NCBI GenBank assembly: GCA_021502835.1
Contig: JAKFGP010000043.1
Location: forward strand, 1 to 47,738
Source: Streptomyces thinghirensis
GTDB lineage: Bacteria; Actinomycetota; Actinomycetia; Streptomycetales; Streptomycetaceae
Length of the DNA stretch: 47,738 nucleotides
Direction: 5' to 3'
Shown one piece after another: positions 9,855 through 20,354 of this stretch (the stretch's first letter is position 1; every line of letters begins with the position of its first letter). Made by a program: the position numbers and the translations under genes. The notes under the pieces were generated by a model. It searched no databases. It worked only from the letters and a program-made list of their open reading frames with translations, and was not told the DNA's origin.

Positions 9855-10757
9855 TCAGCCTGCCGCTCCGGCCCCGGCGCGGACGATGCGGGCGACGATC
9901 TCCTCGGCCACGGCCGGCAGGTCGGCGTCGGTGACGAGAGCGGACCGGGCCGGCCGGGTCGGCGTGGAAGACGGTCAGGCCGTCGTCCTCGACCGTGACG
10001 TGGCCGCGTTCGAAGGTGTACAGGTCGGGACGCAGCATCGACAGGGCGGTGATCGGGTCGTGCGGGGTGGTCCAGGTGCGGCCCTTGAACTCGATCCAGG
10101 TGTCGATCTCCCGGGCCAGGGCGGTGCCGTAGGGGCCGGCGGCGCGGATCGCCTCGATGCCGTCGCTCTCCACGCGGAAGCGGGTGGTGGTCTCCAGGCC
10201 GCTGACGACCATGGGCATCCCGGCCTCGAAGACGGTGCGGGCGGCGGCGACGTCGCTGAGGATGTTGTGCTCGGGCTTGGCGTCCGGGCCGAAGAAGCCG
10301 CCCATCAGGTACACGGTGCCGACGGCCTCGGCGAAGTCATCGTGTCGTTGGAGGGCCTGTGCCAGAGTTCGCGAGCGGCCCGATGGCCACCACGTCGACC
10401 TCGCCGGGCCGGGCCCGGACGGTTTCGGCGAGGAAGTCGGCGGCGTTCAGGTCGTCGCGGACCGGCTCGGTGTGCAGGTCGTCGAAGCAGGTGCCCTCGT
10501 GGCCCGGCCACCACACCTCCTTGCCCGACAAGGTCTCGGCAGCGCCCGGGACGACGGTCGGGGGCGTGGCCGGCGAGGGCGGCGAGGCGGTGGGCGAGCC
10601 GGGCGCGCAGCAGGGTGTCGCCGTAGACGGTGGTGATGCCGGCCAGGTCGGCTTCGGGCGAGCCAGGGAGGACGCCGAGCGCCAGGGCGTCGTCGACGTC
10701 GCTGCCGATGTCGGTGTCGAGGACCAGGACGCGGGGGCGGGGGTGGTTTGCGGTCAT
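9855..10757 (-). CDS. inosine-uridine type nucleoside hydrolase
   Basis: Cleaves the N-glycosidic bond of ribonucleosides to free base and ribose. ATG 10757 starts MTANHPRPRVLVLDTDIGSD, carrying the Ca-binding DTDxGxDDA motif (DTDIGSDVDDALAL). Then SPEADLAGITTVYGDT, VDVVAIGPLAN, VYLMGGFFGPDAKPEHN and the C-terminal Ca ligand/His block WTTPHDPITALSMLRPDLY. About 300 residues, normal. Two or three frame changes near 10550 and 10340. Last gene of the ABC transporter operon, 80 bp after the permease, suggesting the imported substrate contains a nucleoside or its N-glycosidic bond is cut inside the cell. Confidence 0.88.
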
Positions 10758-10836
10758 GTAAGGCTCCGTGGGCGGTGAAACGAGTGGGAAGAGTGGAGTG
10801 GTGGGGCGAGTGGAGTGGTCGTCGTGGAGCCGGGGG

Positions 10837-11716
10837 CTACTTCAGGCCGCTGCCTGCGATGGACTGGTGAAGTAGCGCTGGAGGCGAAATGTAGTACCAG
10901 CAGGGGATGAGAGTGAGGATCGCCGCGCCGCGAGACCTGTCCGTAGTCGACGACGAGTTGGCCCTGGAGGGTGCTGAGCGCGATGGGGCCGAGCTGGCGG
11001 CTCGGTTCGGTGCCGATGAGCAGTGGCCACATGTACGACTGCCACTGGAAGGTGAACAGGGTCAGGCCGGCGCCGATGAGGGCGGGGCGGGACAGGGGCA
11101 GGTAGATCTTCCAGAAGACGCCCCACCAGCCGAGGCCGTCCATGCGGGCGGCTTCGACGAGTTCGCGGGGCACGGCGAGGAAGAACTGCCGGAGCAGGAA
11201 GATGGCCAGGCCGTTGCCGATGCCGGGCAGCATCAGGCCGAGGTAGGTGTTCTGCAGTCCCCAGTCCCGGAGGGTGGCGGACAGCGGGATGGCGATCGCG
11301 TCGAAGGGGATCATGAAGCTGAGGAGGATTACGGCGAACACCAGCGCCCCGGGCGGGGAAGTCGAAGACCGACAGGGCGAACGCGGCGGTGGCCGACAGC
11401 AGCAGGCCGACGACGATCACCGCGGCGGCCACGCCGACGGAGTGGAGCACGGCCCGGCCGAAGTCGCCCTGGAGGAGGGTGGCGTAGTTGTCGAGCGCGT
11501 GGCGTGGGTGGGGGCGGAAGAAGCGCCAGGTCAGCTCGTCCAGGTCGGCGAGGACCCGTCGCCCGGCTGCAGGGAGCTGGCCAGTACCCACAGCAGGGGC
11601 AGGGCGAACAGCAGTGGCCGATGACGGCGGCGACGACGGCGGAGCGTGCCGCAGGGGCGCCGTGCCGGTCGCAGGGCGCGGGCGGGTGGGGTCGGTGGGA
11701 GGTGGGTCGGTGGTCG
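10837..11716 (-). CDS. carbohydrate ABC transporter permease (MalG type)
   Basis: Inner-membrane subunit of a CUT1 importer. Seen: LLFALPLLWVLASSLQPGD, LDNYATLLQGDFGRAVLHS, VGLLLSATAAFALSVFDF, VFAVILLSFMIPFDAIAIP, NTYLGLMLPGIGNGLAIFLL and the EAA loop ELVEAARMDGLGWWGVFWK with IYLPLSRPALIGAG. Ends SIAGSGLK, TAG at 10837-10839. The exact start is hidden by frame changes and lies close to the end of the first permease, consistent with tight coupling. About 285 residues. No ATPase gene is in the operon, as is common for actinobacterial CUT1 systems that share MsiK. Confidence 0.85.
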
Positions 11717-11721
11717 TGGGT

Positions 11722-12587
11722 TACCCTCGCCGCCATCAGCCGGTACTGGACACCGACCACCACCAGGGTGATGGTGTCGACGAGGAGCATTACTTCGGCT
11801 TCGGCGTGGATGTCGCCGACGCTTAGGCGCGGCGGAAGACGTCGACATCATCAGGTTGGTCGAGCCTTCGGGGCCGCCCTGGGTGAGCAGTTGGACGGGG
11901 GGGCGAACACGAGGAAGTTCGCGACGGTGTCGGCGACGAGGACGAAGGCTGGGGGCAGGCAGCAGCAGCGGCAGGGTGATGCGGGTGAAGCGCTGCCATG
12001 CGGAGGCGCCGTCGACGGCGCAGGCGTCGTAGACCTTCGCCGGGGATGTCCTGGAGGCCCGCGATGAGTGAAGCTGTCATCCAGTAGCCCACGCCGACCC
12101 AGGACATCAGCACGATGAGAGGGCAGTGCCTGCTGGGGCCTGGAGGAAGCGCTGTCGGCAGGCCCAGAGTGTGGAGCAGTGTGTTGAGGGGCCCTTCGGC
12201 CGGTACAGGATGCTCCAGATGACGGCTGGAGACCGCCGGCGGCACGGCGATGGGCAGGAAGACCAGGGAGCTGCCAAAGCGGGCGCCGGCGAAACGCCGG
12301 TTGAAGAAGACGGCGAGGGCGAGGGCGGCGGCGACCCAGCGGGTTGATGACCAAGCTGGAGACCAGGGTGGACCAGGGATGCTGTCGCGGAACTGGGGGG
12401 TCAGGGAACAGGTCACCGAAGGTCCAGGCCGACGAAGGGGTGACGCCGTCGGTGAGGCTGTGGTGGTGGAGGCTGTCGACGACGGCCATGCCGGCGGGCA
12501 GCAGGCGCAGCACCACGAGGGCGAGCACGGCGGGGGCCAGGAAGCAGAGGGCCGGGCTTGAGCTGGGATGTCTCTCCGGGAGGGCAT
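11722..12587 (-). CDS. carbohydrate ABC transporter permease (MalF type)
   Basis: Partner permease. From ATG 12587 (MPSRRDIPAQARPSA) the reading moves between frames: LVVLRLLPAGMAVVDSL, ALALAVFFNRRFAGARFGSS, LVFLPIAVPPAVS, LIVLMSWVGVGYWMTASLIA and GLQDIPGEGL (the EAA-loop entry), later LTLVVVGVQYRLMAAR at the C-terminus. The hydrophobic pattern fits the six-TM MalF class. At least five indels, more than most neighbours, so the translated protein is fragmentary. Lies between the binding protein and the second permease. Confidence 0.8.
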
Positions 12588-12704
12588 CGCGGCCTAAGCG
12601 TATCGTGGTGGGTTGCGGTGGGTGGTTCGCCGTGCTCAGTGGCCGGGCGGGCGGAGGTGGTGCGAACTACGGGGCGAAAGTGCGGGGTGTGGTGCGGGGC
12701 GTGG

Positions 12705-14070
12705 TCAATCGCAGGCGCCTCCCAGGTGTGGACGAGTTCGTCCGCCGCGTCGGCCAGTCTGGAGTCGGCGGGCGAGCCGTTGCGGATGTCGGGAGAAGGG
12801 GGAGCCCATGACCGCCCCGAACTGGGTGTAGCCGATGCTGCGGGGGTGGGCTGACGGCGGTGTGCGCGAGTTCGCGGCGCATGATCCGGGGCACGCCCTC
12901 GGAGGCGCGGGTGGCGTGGCGTTCGAGGTCGGCGGCGTAGGCGGTCGAACGCCTCGCGGTTGGCGGGGATGAGCGCGGGGAGACGGCGACGGAGGCGAGG
13001 TTCCCTCGGGATCGAGGAGGCGAATTCGGAGAACCGGCCGGCCTTCGGCGTTCAGGCTGTGACCGGGTTGACGCCGATCGACCAGGGAACCAGAAACGGG
13101 TTCACGGGCCGGCCGTCGGCGAAGTACGGCAAGCGGGCGACACCCCAGTCCAGGCCCTTCACCGGCGAACTCGCTCAGTTTGGAGGCCGCCGACGACAAG
13201 GCGGCCTCTGCCGGTGCTAAACAGCGAGGAGGTCTGGGCTGCGTGACGGCCCGGGGTGCGAGGCCGTCGGCGAAGGCCGGCCGTACCAGGTCATGTGCGC
13301 GGACCCAGCCGTCGGTGGTGACCGCTGGGGTGAGCATGTCGTCGCCGGTGATGCCGGAGCTGCCGCCCAGGCCCTCCACGAGGGGCTGGAGGTAGTAGGG
13401 ACTGGATCTGTTCAAGGACCCTCAGGGCGTACCCGGGCGCCGGTGCGGTCCGGGGTGCGGCGGCCGGCCTCGGCGACCTCCCTCCCACGTCCAGCGGTCG
13501 GCCGTGGGTCGGCGTGGGCGGGGCGGACGCCGGCGGCGTTGAGCAGGCGGGTGTTGTGGAAGAGGTACTCGTCGACGTCCACAACGGCAGTGACCACAGG
13601 TGTCCGTCCCAGGAACTGGCGTGCGCACCGTCCTCGCTGACGGCGGCGCGGGCCCGGGGCGACGGTGCCGTGGCGGGTGGCGCCGAGAGCCGTGAGGAAG
13701 CCGCGTGGCGGCGAGGGCCGGACGCGCGGCTGGTCGGCGAAGTAGATGTCGATGGCGGGTCCTTCGCGGTCAGCCGCAGTTGGAGACGTCGCTGAGCTGG
13801 GTGGGCGGAATGGCGGTGTAGTCGACCCTGGACCGCGGCCGGCCGTGCGGTACAGCGCTTGGTCAGGGGCCAGGCTTTCGGCGGTGTTGGGGCCCTGAAG
13901 CGCAGGGTCGTGCGCCGTCGACGGTGCCGCCGCGACCCGAGCAGCCGGTCAGTGCCAGCGCCGCCGGCGGCCGCGAGGGCGGCGCCGAAGCAGTCCCTGT
14001 GGCGCTGAGGCAAGCCCTGCGCGGCCGGAGGGTGGAGGGGAGGCCGCGACCAATCCAAATCGTTTCGCAT
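12705..14070 (-). CDS. extracellular solute-binding lipoprotein of the ABC importer
   Basis: Family 1 sugar-binding lipoprotein that delivers ligand to the permeases. The signal region reads RHRDCFGAALAAAG, then after one indel ALALTGCSGRGG, giving a lipobox LTGC near 13950. Later recognisable pieces are DEYLFHNTRLLNAAGVRPA, GGSSGITGDDMLTPA, the ADELVHTWEA C-terminus and several helical blocks, but no long clean frame survives, so the assignment leans on context and the lipobox. ATG 14070 (MRNDLDWSR) overlaps an operator candidate; a TTG at 14013 is an alternative start giving a more usual signal length. About 430 residues expected. Confidence 0.7.
14057..14070. promoter_or_regulatory. LacI operator candidate 1 (AAATCGTTTCGCAT)
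   Basis: AAATCGTTTCGCAT has the AAA-TCG-TTT dyad core common in LacI-family operators. It lies between the divergent binding-protein and LacI genes and recurs 92 bp away with a single mismatch. It overlaps the possible ATG of the binding protein. Confidence 0.65.
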
Positions 14071-14148
14071 CACATGGGGGACCGTGGGAGCACAGGCTTG
14101 GGCGCGGGCTGCGCATCTCGGCGTCGGCCCGGAGCAGCGACGCCAAGA

Positions 14149-14162
14149 AAATCGTTTTGCAT
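14149..14162. promoter_or_regulatory. LacI operator candidate 2 (AAATCGTTTTGCAT)
   Basis: Second copy with 13 of 14 bases the same as the site at 14057, in the same orientation; here the dyad extends to AAAA-TCG-TTTT. Its AT content stands out against the surrounding GC-rich DNA. It lies 65 bp before the LacI start codon, so repression of both directions, including autoregulation, is plausible. Confidence 0.65.
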
Positions 14163-14226
14163 TTGGGTGAGTGCGGGAGACCGAACGAACGGCGGGGCAG
14201 ACCCTCGCCGGGTGACGAGAGGCGGG

Positions 14227-15260
14227 ATGCGGCACAACGGCCGGGCCACCATCGTGGACGTGGCGGACGACGGCGGGGGTGAGCGTCACCATCGGTGTCC
14301 CATGTGCTCAGCGGCCGCCGGCCGGTGTCGGCCGCCACCCGCGCCCGGGTGGAGGGGAGGTCGTACGGCGCCCGGATACCAGGCCGACCCGTCGGCGCGC
14401 GGACTGCGCACTCAGCGCACGCGTCTGCTCGGCCTGGTGGTGCTCGGACATCACCAACCCCTTCAACGCCGAACTGGCCGCCGGTCTGCAGGAGGCGGCG
14501 CTGGCCGAGGACTACCCGACGGTGGTGTGCGAGACTTGAAGGAGCCGTCCCGGGTCCGCGCGGTGATGCGGCAGCTCACGGCACGCCGGATCGACGGCCT
14601 GGTGCTGGGCCGGCACCCCACGGACGAGGGGGTGCTCGACGCGCTGCTGGCGACCGGGGCGCCCGTGGTGTGGCTGGGCGGCCGACTGGACGCCGGGCCG
14701 GGGGACGCTTGCACGCCGCCGAGACCGAGGGCATGCGGGACCTGGTACGGCACTCTGGTGCGCGACCGCGGACTACCGGCGGATCGGCCTATCGGCGGCG
14801 CACCGCGCCGAACCGGGCGGCGATCGTCATCGCGGCTACCGGGAGAAAGTTGACCGAGGCCGGGCTCGCGGCGCCTCGAGGACCTCGTCGTGTGGACGGA
14901 CTTCACCCGCGAGGGCGGCCGGGCGGGCGCCGCCGGCTGTTGGCCGCCGCCGAACCGCCCGGACGCGATCGTCTCGCGCTACGACCTCATCGCGATCGGC
15001 GCCCCCGACACGGCACGGACCTGCGCCTGCCGGTGCCCGGCCGGGTGGCGATCACCGGTTACGACGACATCGAGGCGGCGGCGCTGGTCTCCCTGGCCCC
15101 CACCACCGTGCTGAACCCGGCCAGGGAGATCGGGTGGCGGTCGGCGGGCTCGCGTGCTCACCCCGACCGGCTCGACGGGCGGGGAGGACGGGCCGGGTTG
15201 TGAGGTCCTCTGCTGGCGCACCGGCTGGTACGGTGCGAATCCGCCTGGATGCCCGATGAG
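14227..15260 (+). CDS. LacI family repressor of the ABC/nucleoside hydrolase operon
   Basis: N-terminal HTH reads ATIVDVA, VSVTIGV / VSHVLSGRRPVSAATRARV over two frame changes. The ligand-binding domain shows DITNPFNAELAAGLQEAALAE, VRAVMRQLTARRIDGLVLG, VLDALLATGAPVVWLGGRLD, RVAITGYDDIEAAALVSLAP and TTVLNPAREIG. The likely C-terminus LAHRLVRCESA falls near 15245, after which the frame is lost, so the end is approximate. Divergent to the transporter operon with two operator candidates between them, so local repression relieved by a nucleoside- or sugar-like ligand is the natural inference. Confidence 0.82.
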
Positions 15261-15369
15261 GGTTCGGTCCTCGACGGCCAGCTTTCTTCCGTGTTTCCGA
15301 GGCGGGACCGCCGCAGACGCCGCTGCACCGTGCGGACGGCCGGTCCCTGCAGAGGGAATCGGGGACCCG

Positions 15370-16370
15370 TTGGAATACCGCACGGAGTGGCTGCGCAGCT
15401 TCGTGGCCGTGGCCGAGCACGGGAGGGTTCTCCGCGGCGCCGCCGCGCTGTACCGGTCCCAGTCGCGGGTCAGCGCACATGTGGCGGCGCTGGAGAAGGC
15501 CCTGCACGTGAAGCTGTCGACCGGACGCTGCCGCCGACGGTCCTGACCCCCGGAGTGGCCGTGAGTCGCTGCCGCTGGCCGGGATGGTGCTGCGTCAGCA
15601 TTTGGCGCATTGACCGAGACGGCCGGTGCCGAGGCACGCCGCGGGCGGCGTGAGCGAGGTACGCCTCGGCATCCGCGCCCTGGCGGGCACCCTTCCTCCT
15701 GCCCCGGACCCTGATGTGGAAAGCTGGGGTGGCGCGTCCGGCCGGACGTGTGGGTCGAGGACGGCCGGAGGACACCACGGCCGCGCTCAGGATTCAGTTG
15801 CGGGAGGGTCGACCTGGGCCGTCGTCCCCGTCAGCGGCGACGGGGAGGGACGCCGAACCCTCTCCTGGGTGGTCGCGCCTGTGCGGAGCAGTTCGTCAGC
15901 TCGTGGGCGGCCGGGGACGTCGGCTACCGAGCTGCCGGCGCGGCTGTCCCTCGCCGAACTGGTGCGGCCGTCCCCGCGGTGATGACGGACGACGCGGCGG
16001 ACGCCCTGGCCGGGGTGCTGCCCGGTGCCGGCCGCGCCGGGCGGGCGAGCCTGCCGTCGCACGACCCCGGCCGGCCCCCGGCCGCTCTCCGCGCCGCCGC
16101 AGGCGCAGACCGTCGTGGCACTCGTCCGACTCGGCTGCGGTGTGTGGGCGTGGCGGACCTCCTGGCTCTGCACGCGACCGATCTGACGGACGTCACGTCC
16201 GTCCGGCTCACCGGCACGCCCACGCACCGGGAGATGGCACTGGGCAGACGTACCGACCGCGCCCGACTCCCCGCGCTGCGGGCGGTGGCGCGCTGCGTGC
16301 GGCTCGCGGCGCTCCCCTCGCGGCCGCCGCCCAGTCCCGAAGCGGCGCTCCCTCGTTCCCGCCACGGTAG
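15370..16370 (+). CDS. LysR family regulator (first paralogue)
   Basis: TTG 15370 starts LEYRTEWLRSFVAVAEHG, then the HTH with ALYRSQSRVSAHVAALEKAL. C-terminal pieces in shifting frames: VSEVRLGIRALAGTLPPAP, LREGRLDLAVVPVSGDGE with one indel, TDVTSVRLTGTPTHREMAL and GRRTDRARLPALRAVARC, a typical end of the co-inducer domain. The 3' boundary is uncertain, within 16310-16370. The HTH (RSQSRVSAHVAALE) is nearly the same as in the LysR at 19400-20354, so the two are paralogues bracketing the enolase/RraA operon. Confidence 0.75.
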
Positions 16371-16433
16371 AGGCCGTAGCCTGTACGCGGCGGACGCCAC
16401 GCGCCGCCGCGCACAGGCCACCGGCCCGTCCGA

Positions 16434-17850
16434 TCAGCCCAGGTGCGGTCCCAGGCGACCTTCTTGCTCCACTCGGGGTCGGGGCGAAGAGCTTCGCCCT
16501 GAGGAGGGTGCTTGGCCATCTCCTTCTCGTCCATCTCGATGCCCAGCCCCGGCTTGTCGGTGAGCTGGTACCAGCCCTTGTTCATCAAGGGCTCCTCCTG
16601 CTGGACGAGGTCGTTCCAGAACGGCACGTCCGTGGCGTGGTACTCGAGGGCGACGAACGTCTCCGTGGCCCGCCGCGATGTGCGCACTCGCCATGGCGCC
16701 CACCGGGGAGCCGGCGTAGTGCAGGGGCATCGCCTGCCCCTTCTCGGCGGCGTAGTCACCGATGCGCTTGGTCTCCAGGATGCCGCCGGCCGTGGCCGGG
16801 TCGGGCTGATCAGGTCGACGGCGTCCTCGTCGCACAGCTTGCGGCAGGCCTCGAGTCCGTAGATGTCCTCGCCGGTCATCGTGGGACGTTGACGGCCTTG
16901 GTGATCTCCTTCCAGTCCTCGGTGTGGAACCACGGGACGAGGTCTTCCAGCCACGCCAGGTTGTACCGCTCGAGCGGTTGGCCAGCCGGATCGCGGTGTT
17001 GACGTCGAAGTGGCCGGTGTGGTCCATGCCCATCGGTATGTCGTACCCGATGGCGTCCCGCACCGCCTCCACGTACTCGGCCATCATCTCCAGGCCCTTG
17101 TCGGTGAGTTGCACCATCGTGAAGTTAGTGTGCGTCTGGCCGTACGACCCCGGGTCGCCGTTGTACTGCTCCAGGTTGTCGTCCCAGTAGCTCCTGCCGA
17201 CGACGGTGCCCGGCTTCTGGCGACGAGTTCCAGGCCGAGGTCCATCTGAGTAGGTGAAGCCCTTGTCGACGCGGTCCTTCATGCGGGCGCGCGTACTCCT
17301 TGGGTTCTCGGACTCCGTGGTGTCGGTGTAGAGGCGGATCTTCTTGCGGTAGGCGCCGCCCAGAGCGCGAACACCGGCACGCCGTACGCCTGCCGGCCAG
17401 GTCCCACAGGGCCATCTCGACGCCGGACACACCACCGCGCGGCGGCGGCGTGGTTGCCGAACTGCTTGATGCGCTTGAACAGCATCTCGACGTTGCAGGG
17501 ATTCTCGCCGAGCAGGCGGGACTTGAGTTCGAGGGCGTAGCGCTTGTCCGCGTCGTCGCGCACCTCGCCGTAGCCGCTGATGCCCTGATTGGTGGAGATG
17601 CGGACGATGGGGCTGGTGAAGGGGCACGCCGTCCAGGACGGCCTCCCGCAGGTCGGTGATCTTCAGCTGGGAGGGCTTGGAGGCCCGGCTGACGTTCTGG
17701 GAGAGGTAGTCGACCTGCTCCTCGACGGGCCGCATGGCCAGGGCGCCGAGGCTGAGGCCGCCCAGACCGGCGGCGGAGAGCTTGGCAGGCCACGCCGGGA
17801 CTTTCCCTCGGAGCGGGTGGTCTCTTCGGGGCGGACGCTTCGTCGCGCAT
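16434..17850 (-). CDS. Tat-exported mandelate racemase/muconate lactonizing enzyme
   Basis: Enolase-superfamily enzyme that abstracts the alpha proton of a carboxylate, probably an acid-sugar dehydratase or racemase. ATG 17850 (MRDEASAPKRP), then a twin-arginine stretch SRRGLPAKLSAAGLGGLSLG in shifted frames. Then LKITDLREAVLDGVP, ISGYGEVRDDADKRYALELK, VSGVEMALWDLAGRAYGVPV, GGAYRKKIRLYTDTTE, PMGMDHTGHFDVNTAIRLA and YGLEACRKLCDEDAVDLISP, then LHYAGSPVGAMASAHIAA. The catalytic KxD/K block (expected YLKMDLG) is damaged by two missing bases but readable. About 450 residues, long for the family because of the leader. Downstream partner of the exported RraA-like gene. Confidence 0.85.
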
Positions 17851-18090
17851 GGGGTGAGCCTCGTTTCCGGGCGTGAGTGGGGTCGGGGACCCGGGGATGC
17901 CCCGGCCGCGGTGGCAAGGTCCCGCCGTGGCCGGGGTGTTAGGGAGCGGCCGCACGGGCGGGCGGCCGATGACGTGGGGGTGGCGAGTGATTGGGCGGGG
18001 CCCGGTCCGCACGCGGTGGGTGCCGGCCACTGGTGTCCAGCCGAGGTGGCTGGGCGTGTGCCTGCAACCCGGTGTTCAGCCGAGGCGCGC
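17851..18090. other. 240-bp gap between exported RraA-like and enolase genes
   Basis: Non-coding in all frames as far as I can tell. Both flanking genes are on the minus strand, so this is an operon spacer; its length would allow an internal promoter. No hairpin was recognised. Confidence 0.4.
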
Positions 18091-19154
18091 TCAGTCGGAG
18101 GCGTCGATGATTTCCTGGACCCGGTCGGCCGGGACCGGCAGCTTGTCCTTGTTTTCCTTCAGCCAGCCGAGGAAGTCGTCCTTGATCTTCTGCTCGACCT
18201 CGTCCCAGCCCTTGGTCCAACTGGCCCGACGTGTAGGTCCCGTCGGCCAGGCGTTCCTTGGTGAACATGTCGCGCAGCAGCGACACCTCGGCATCCTCGA
18301 TGAGGCCCTCGGCGAGGTGCGCCGGGACGAAGACGACGCCCTCGCGTTTGGCGATCACGATGTCGCCGGGCAGCATTGACGGCCTCCCCGATCCGGGTGA
18401 CACGGTTGGACGCCGGTGAGCATGACGTTCTGGATGTACGAGGGGTGCCAGCCGCGGACGAAGGCGTTGAACCCCTTGATGTCCTCCAGCTCCTCCAGGT
18501 CCCGCAGGGTCCCGTCGAAGACGACGCCGTTGCCGGTCTTCTTGTGGATCGTGCTGCCGAGGTTTCCGCCGATGAGCGTTCCGTCCTGGACCTTCCCGGA
18601 ATCCGTCCGCGACGCCGTACGCGTCGCCCTTCTGCAGGCCGATCGGCCAGGTGTTCATCTGGCCGTCGTTTCCTCGCGGCGTGGCCGGCGTCGGTCATTC
18701 TCTTTTCCAGGCCGGGATTGCTCGGCATGTACTGGCCAGAGTGCGCTACCGATGATCGTCCTGTTCTCGTGGGATCATCTGCCAGCCGCCGCGAATTGGT
18801 TCGCGTACCCTCGCCCCTTGAGGTAGCCCCACGCTCAATCTCGATCGAGACGACCTTCATGCGCTTGAGGAGGTCGTCGGAGACCTTGGGGCGGCCGTCG
18901 GGGGAACCGGGCGCCCTTCCAGTCGGCGGTCAGTGCCACCGGCCTTCGACGCGACGGGATTGACGTCCCGCGATGTGGCCGACGCGGCCGCCGGCCCGGA
19001 CTTCACGTCCGCGCTCCCGCCCCGGCCTCGTACCGGCGGGCGCTCCGTGCTGGGGCGAGCCGCCGGGGACGGCGAATGCCGTGACGGCCATCTCCACCGG
19101 CGAGCAGCACGGATACACCGGCCGTGGCGGACGCCAGATACTTCGGCTTCGCAT
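18091..19154 (-). CDS. RraA-like protein with N-terminal export signal
   Basis: RraA/HMG-aldolase fold protein; family members are class II pyruvate aldolases, decarboxylases or RNase E regulators. Seen: WKGARFP / GRPKVSDDLLKRMKVVSIE, QYMPSNPGLEKRMTDAGH, MNTWPIGLQKGDAYGVADG, the family core LPGDIVIAKREGVVFVPAHL, then EDAEVSLLRDMFTKERLADG and the tail DDFLGWLKENKDKLPVPAD, stop 18091. Start choice: ATG 19154 has a strong GGAGGA 7 bp upstream and begins a cleavable-looking leader (KYLASATAGVSVLLAGG) in a neighbouring frame; an internal GTG at 18939 would give a cytosolic form. Four or more frame changes. Operon with the exported enolase-type enzyme. Confidence 0.75.
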
Positions 19155-19399
19155 CGGATTTCCTCCAGGGAGATCCACGGGAGGCGCGCCCGGACGCACC
19201 AAGGGACATTTCCGGCCGGGAATGAGGCGGTGCGAGCGAGCACCATTCGGCACGCGGAATTCTGAGGAGGTTGATGTCCGCGTTCCGGACCGACCGAAAG
19301 AGTAGGGGCGTGTTCGGGGACAGGAAGGACCGGGCGGCAAGGATACCCGGATTCGCTTGGCGAATAGCGGCCGGGCGGCACGTCGTCCACGCGGGTCAG
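19155..19399. promoter_or_regulatory. intergenic region upstream of the exported RraA/enolase operon
   Basis: No gene recognised. It contains the ribosome-binding site GGAGGA at 19161-19166 and an inverted repeat ATTCGC-TTG-GCGAAT at 19351-19365, which may be an operator or the terminator of the neighbouring LysR gene. Confidence 0.4.
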
Positions 19400-20354
19400 G
19401 GGAGGGGACGGTGGCCGCGGCAATTGGGGCGAGACGGCGGTGCCGCTCGGGACGTCGGAGGACTCGATCTCCTCAGCAGGGTCCGCGCGGCGGGGTGTCA
19501 GGGGGTTGGTCGCGTTCCAGTGGACGGCGACCCGCCGGCCGCACGGCACGTCCATCATCCGCGCCACGACCCCGGTGGCGTCCGCCGAGGTGACCGCCAG
19601 CACATTGGGGACCCCGATGCCCAGCCGCTGCGGACCAGGCCGATGAGTGTCTGGGGCTGGTTGGTGGCCTGGACGGCGTTGGGCTCGAAGCCGCGTTCCC
19701 CGAACGCCCGGTACGTCTGAAGCCCATGGCCTGGGAGATCCCAGCCTGCCTATCGCGGATCAGTGGATACTGCGCGACCCTGCCGACCGGGCAAACGGCT
19801 CCGGCAGCCCGCCAGCGGATGGTCGGGCCGGTGGACGACGACGGAGCCCTTCCCACCACAGCGGGCGTGACTCCACGGACGGGCCCGGCGGCGGAGACAT
19901 GCGGGGCGCAGGGCGATGTCCACCTCGCCCCGGCCAGCGCGCCGTCGAGTTCCAGGGTGGGGCGTTCCACCAGGACGACCTTGATGGCGGGCCGGGTACG
20001 CGCCATGCGTTCCAGCAACTGCGGCACGAACGCGGCGCTCGCGCTGGGGAAGCTGCCCAGGGTGACGATGCCACGGGCGGCCCCCGGTGCGCGGCCATCC
20101 GGTCCTCCGCGTCGGACAGCTGGCGCAGCATCGTGCGCGTGCTCGGCGAGGACGGCACCCGCGTCGGTGAGCGCGACCGGCCGCTGATCCCGGTCGAACA
20201 GCGGGACACCGGCCGCTCGTTCGAGTGCGGCGACGTGCACGCTGACCCGGGGCTGCGAGCGATGCACTACCTCGGCCGCCGCGCTGAAACTTCCCGTGTC
20301 GATGACGCCGAGGAAGGAGACCAATCACTCGAGACGCAGATCTGTTCGCAACAT
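19400..20354 (-). CDS. LysR family regulator (second paralogue), in-frame TGA near start
   Basis: HTH reads LVSFLGVIDTGSFSAAAEVV with HRSQPRVSVHVAALERAAG and VPLFDRDQRPVALTDAGAV. The co-inducer domain includes IVTLGSFPSASAAFVPQLLE, MARTRPAIKVVLVERPTLEL and a C-terminal RRVAVHWNATNPLTP. ATG 20354 gives MLRTDLRLE, then TGA at 20325-20327, then LVSFLG in the same frame; the paralogue has Trp at this place, so TGG has become TGA here by error or mutation. The 3' end near 19400 is approximate. It is divergent from the MFS/RraA/KDG kinase operon and probably controls it or the exported operon. Confidence 0.8.

Noticed and set aside
8911..10626. A 571-codon open frame on the plus strand
   Set aside because: It runs across azoR, MarR and nucleoside hydrolase, has no protein motifs, and is a high-GC shadow frame.
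10907..12067. A 386-codon open frame on the plus strand
   Set aside because: Antisense to the two ABC permeases; Gly/Arg-rich composition without motifs.
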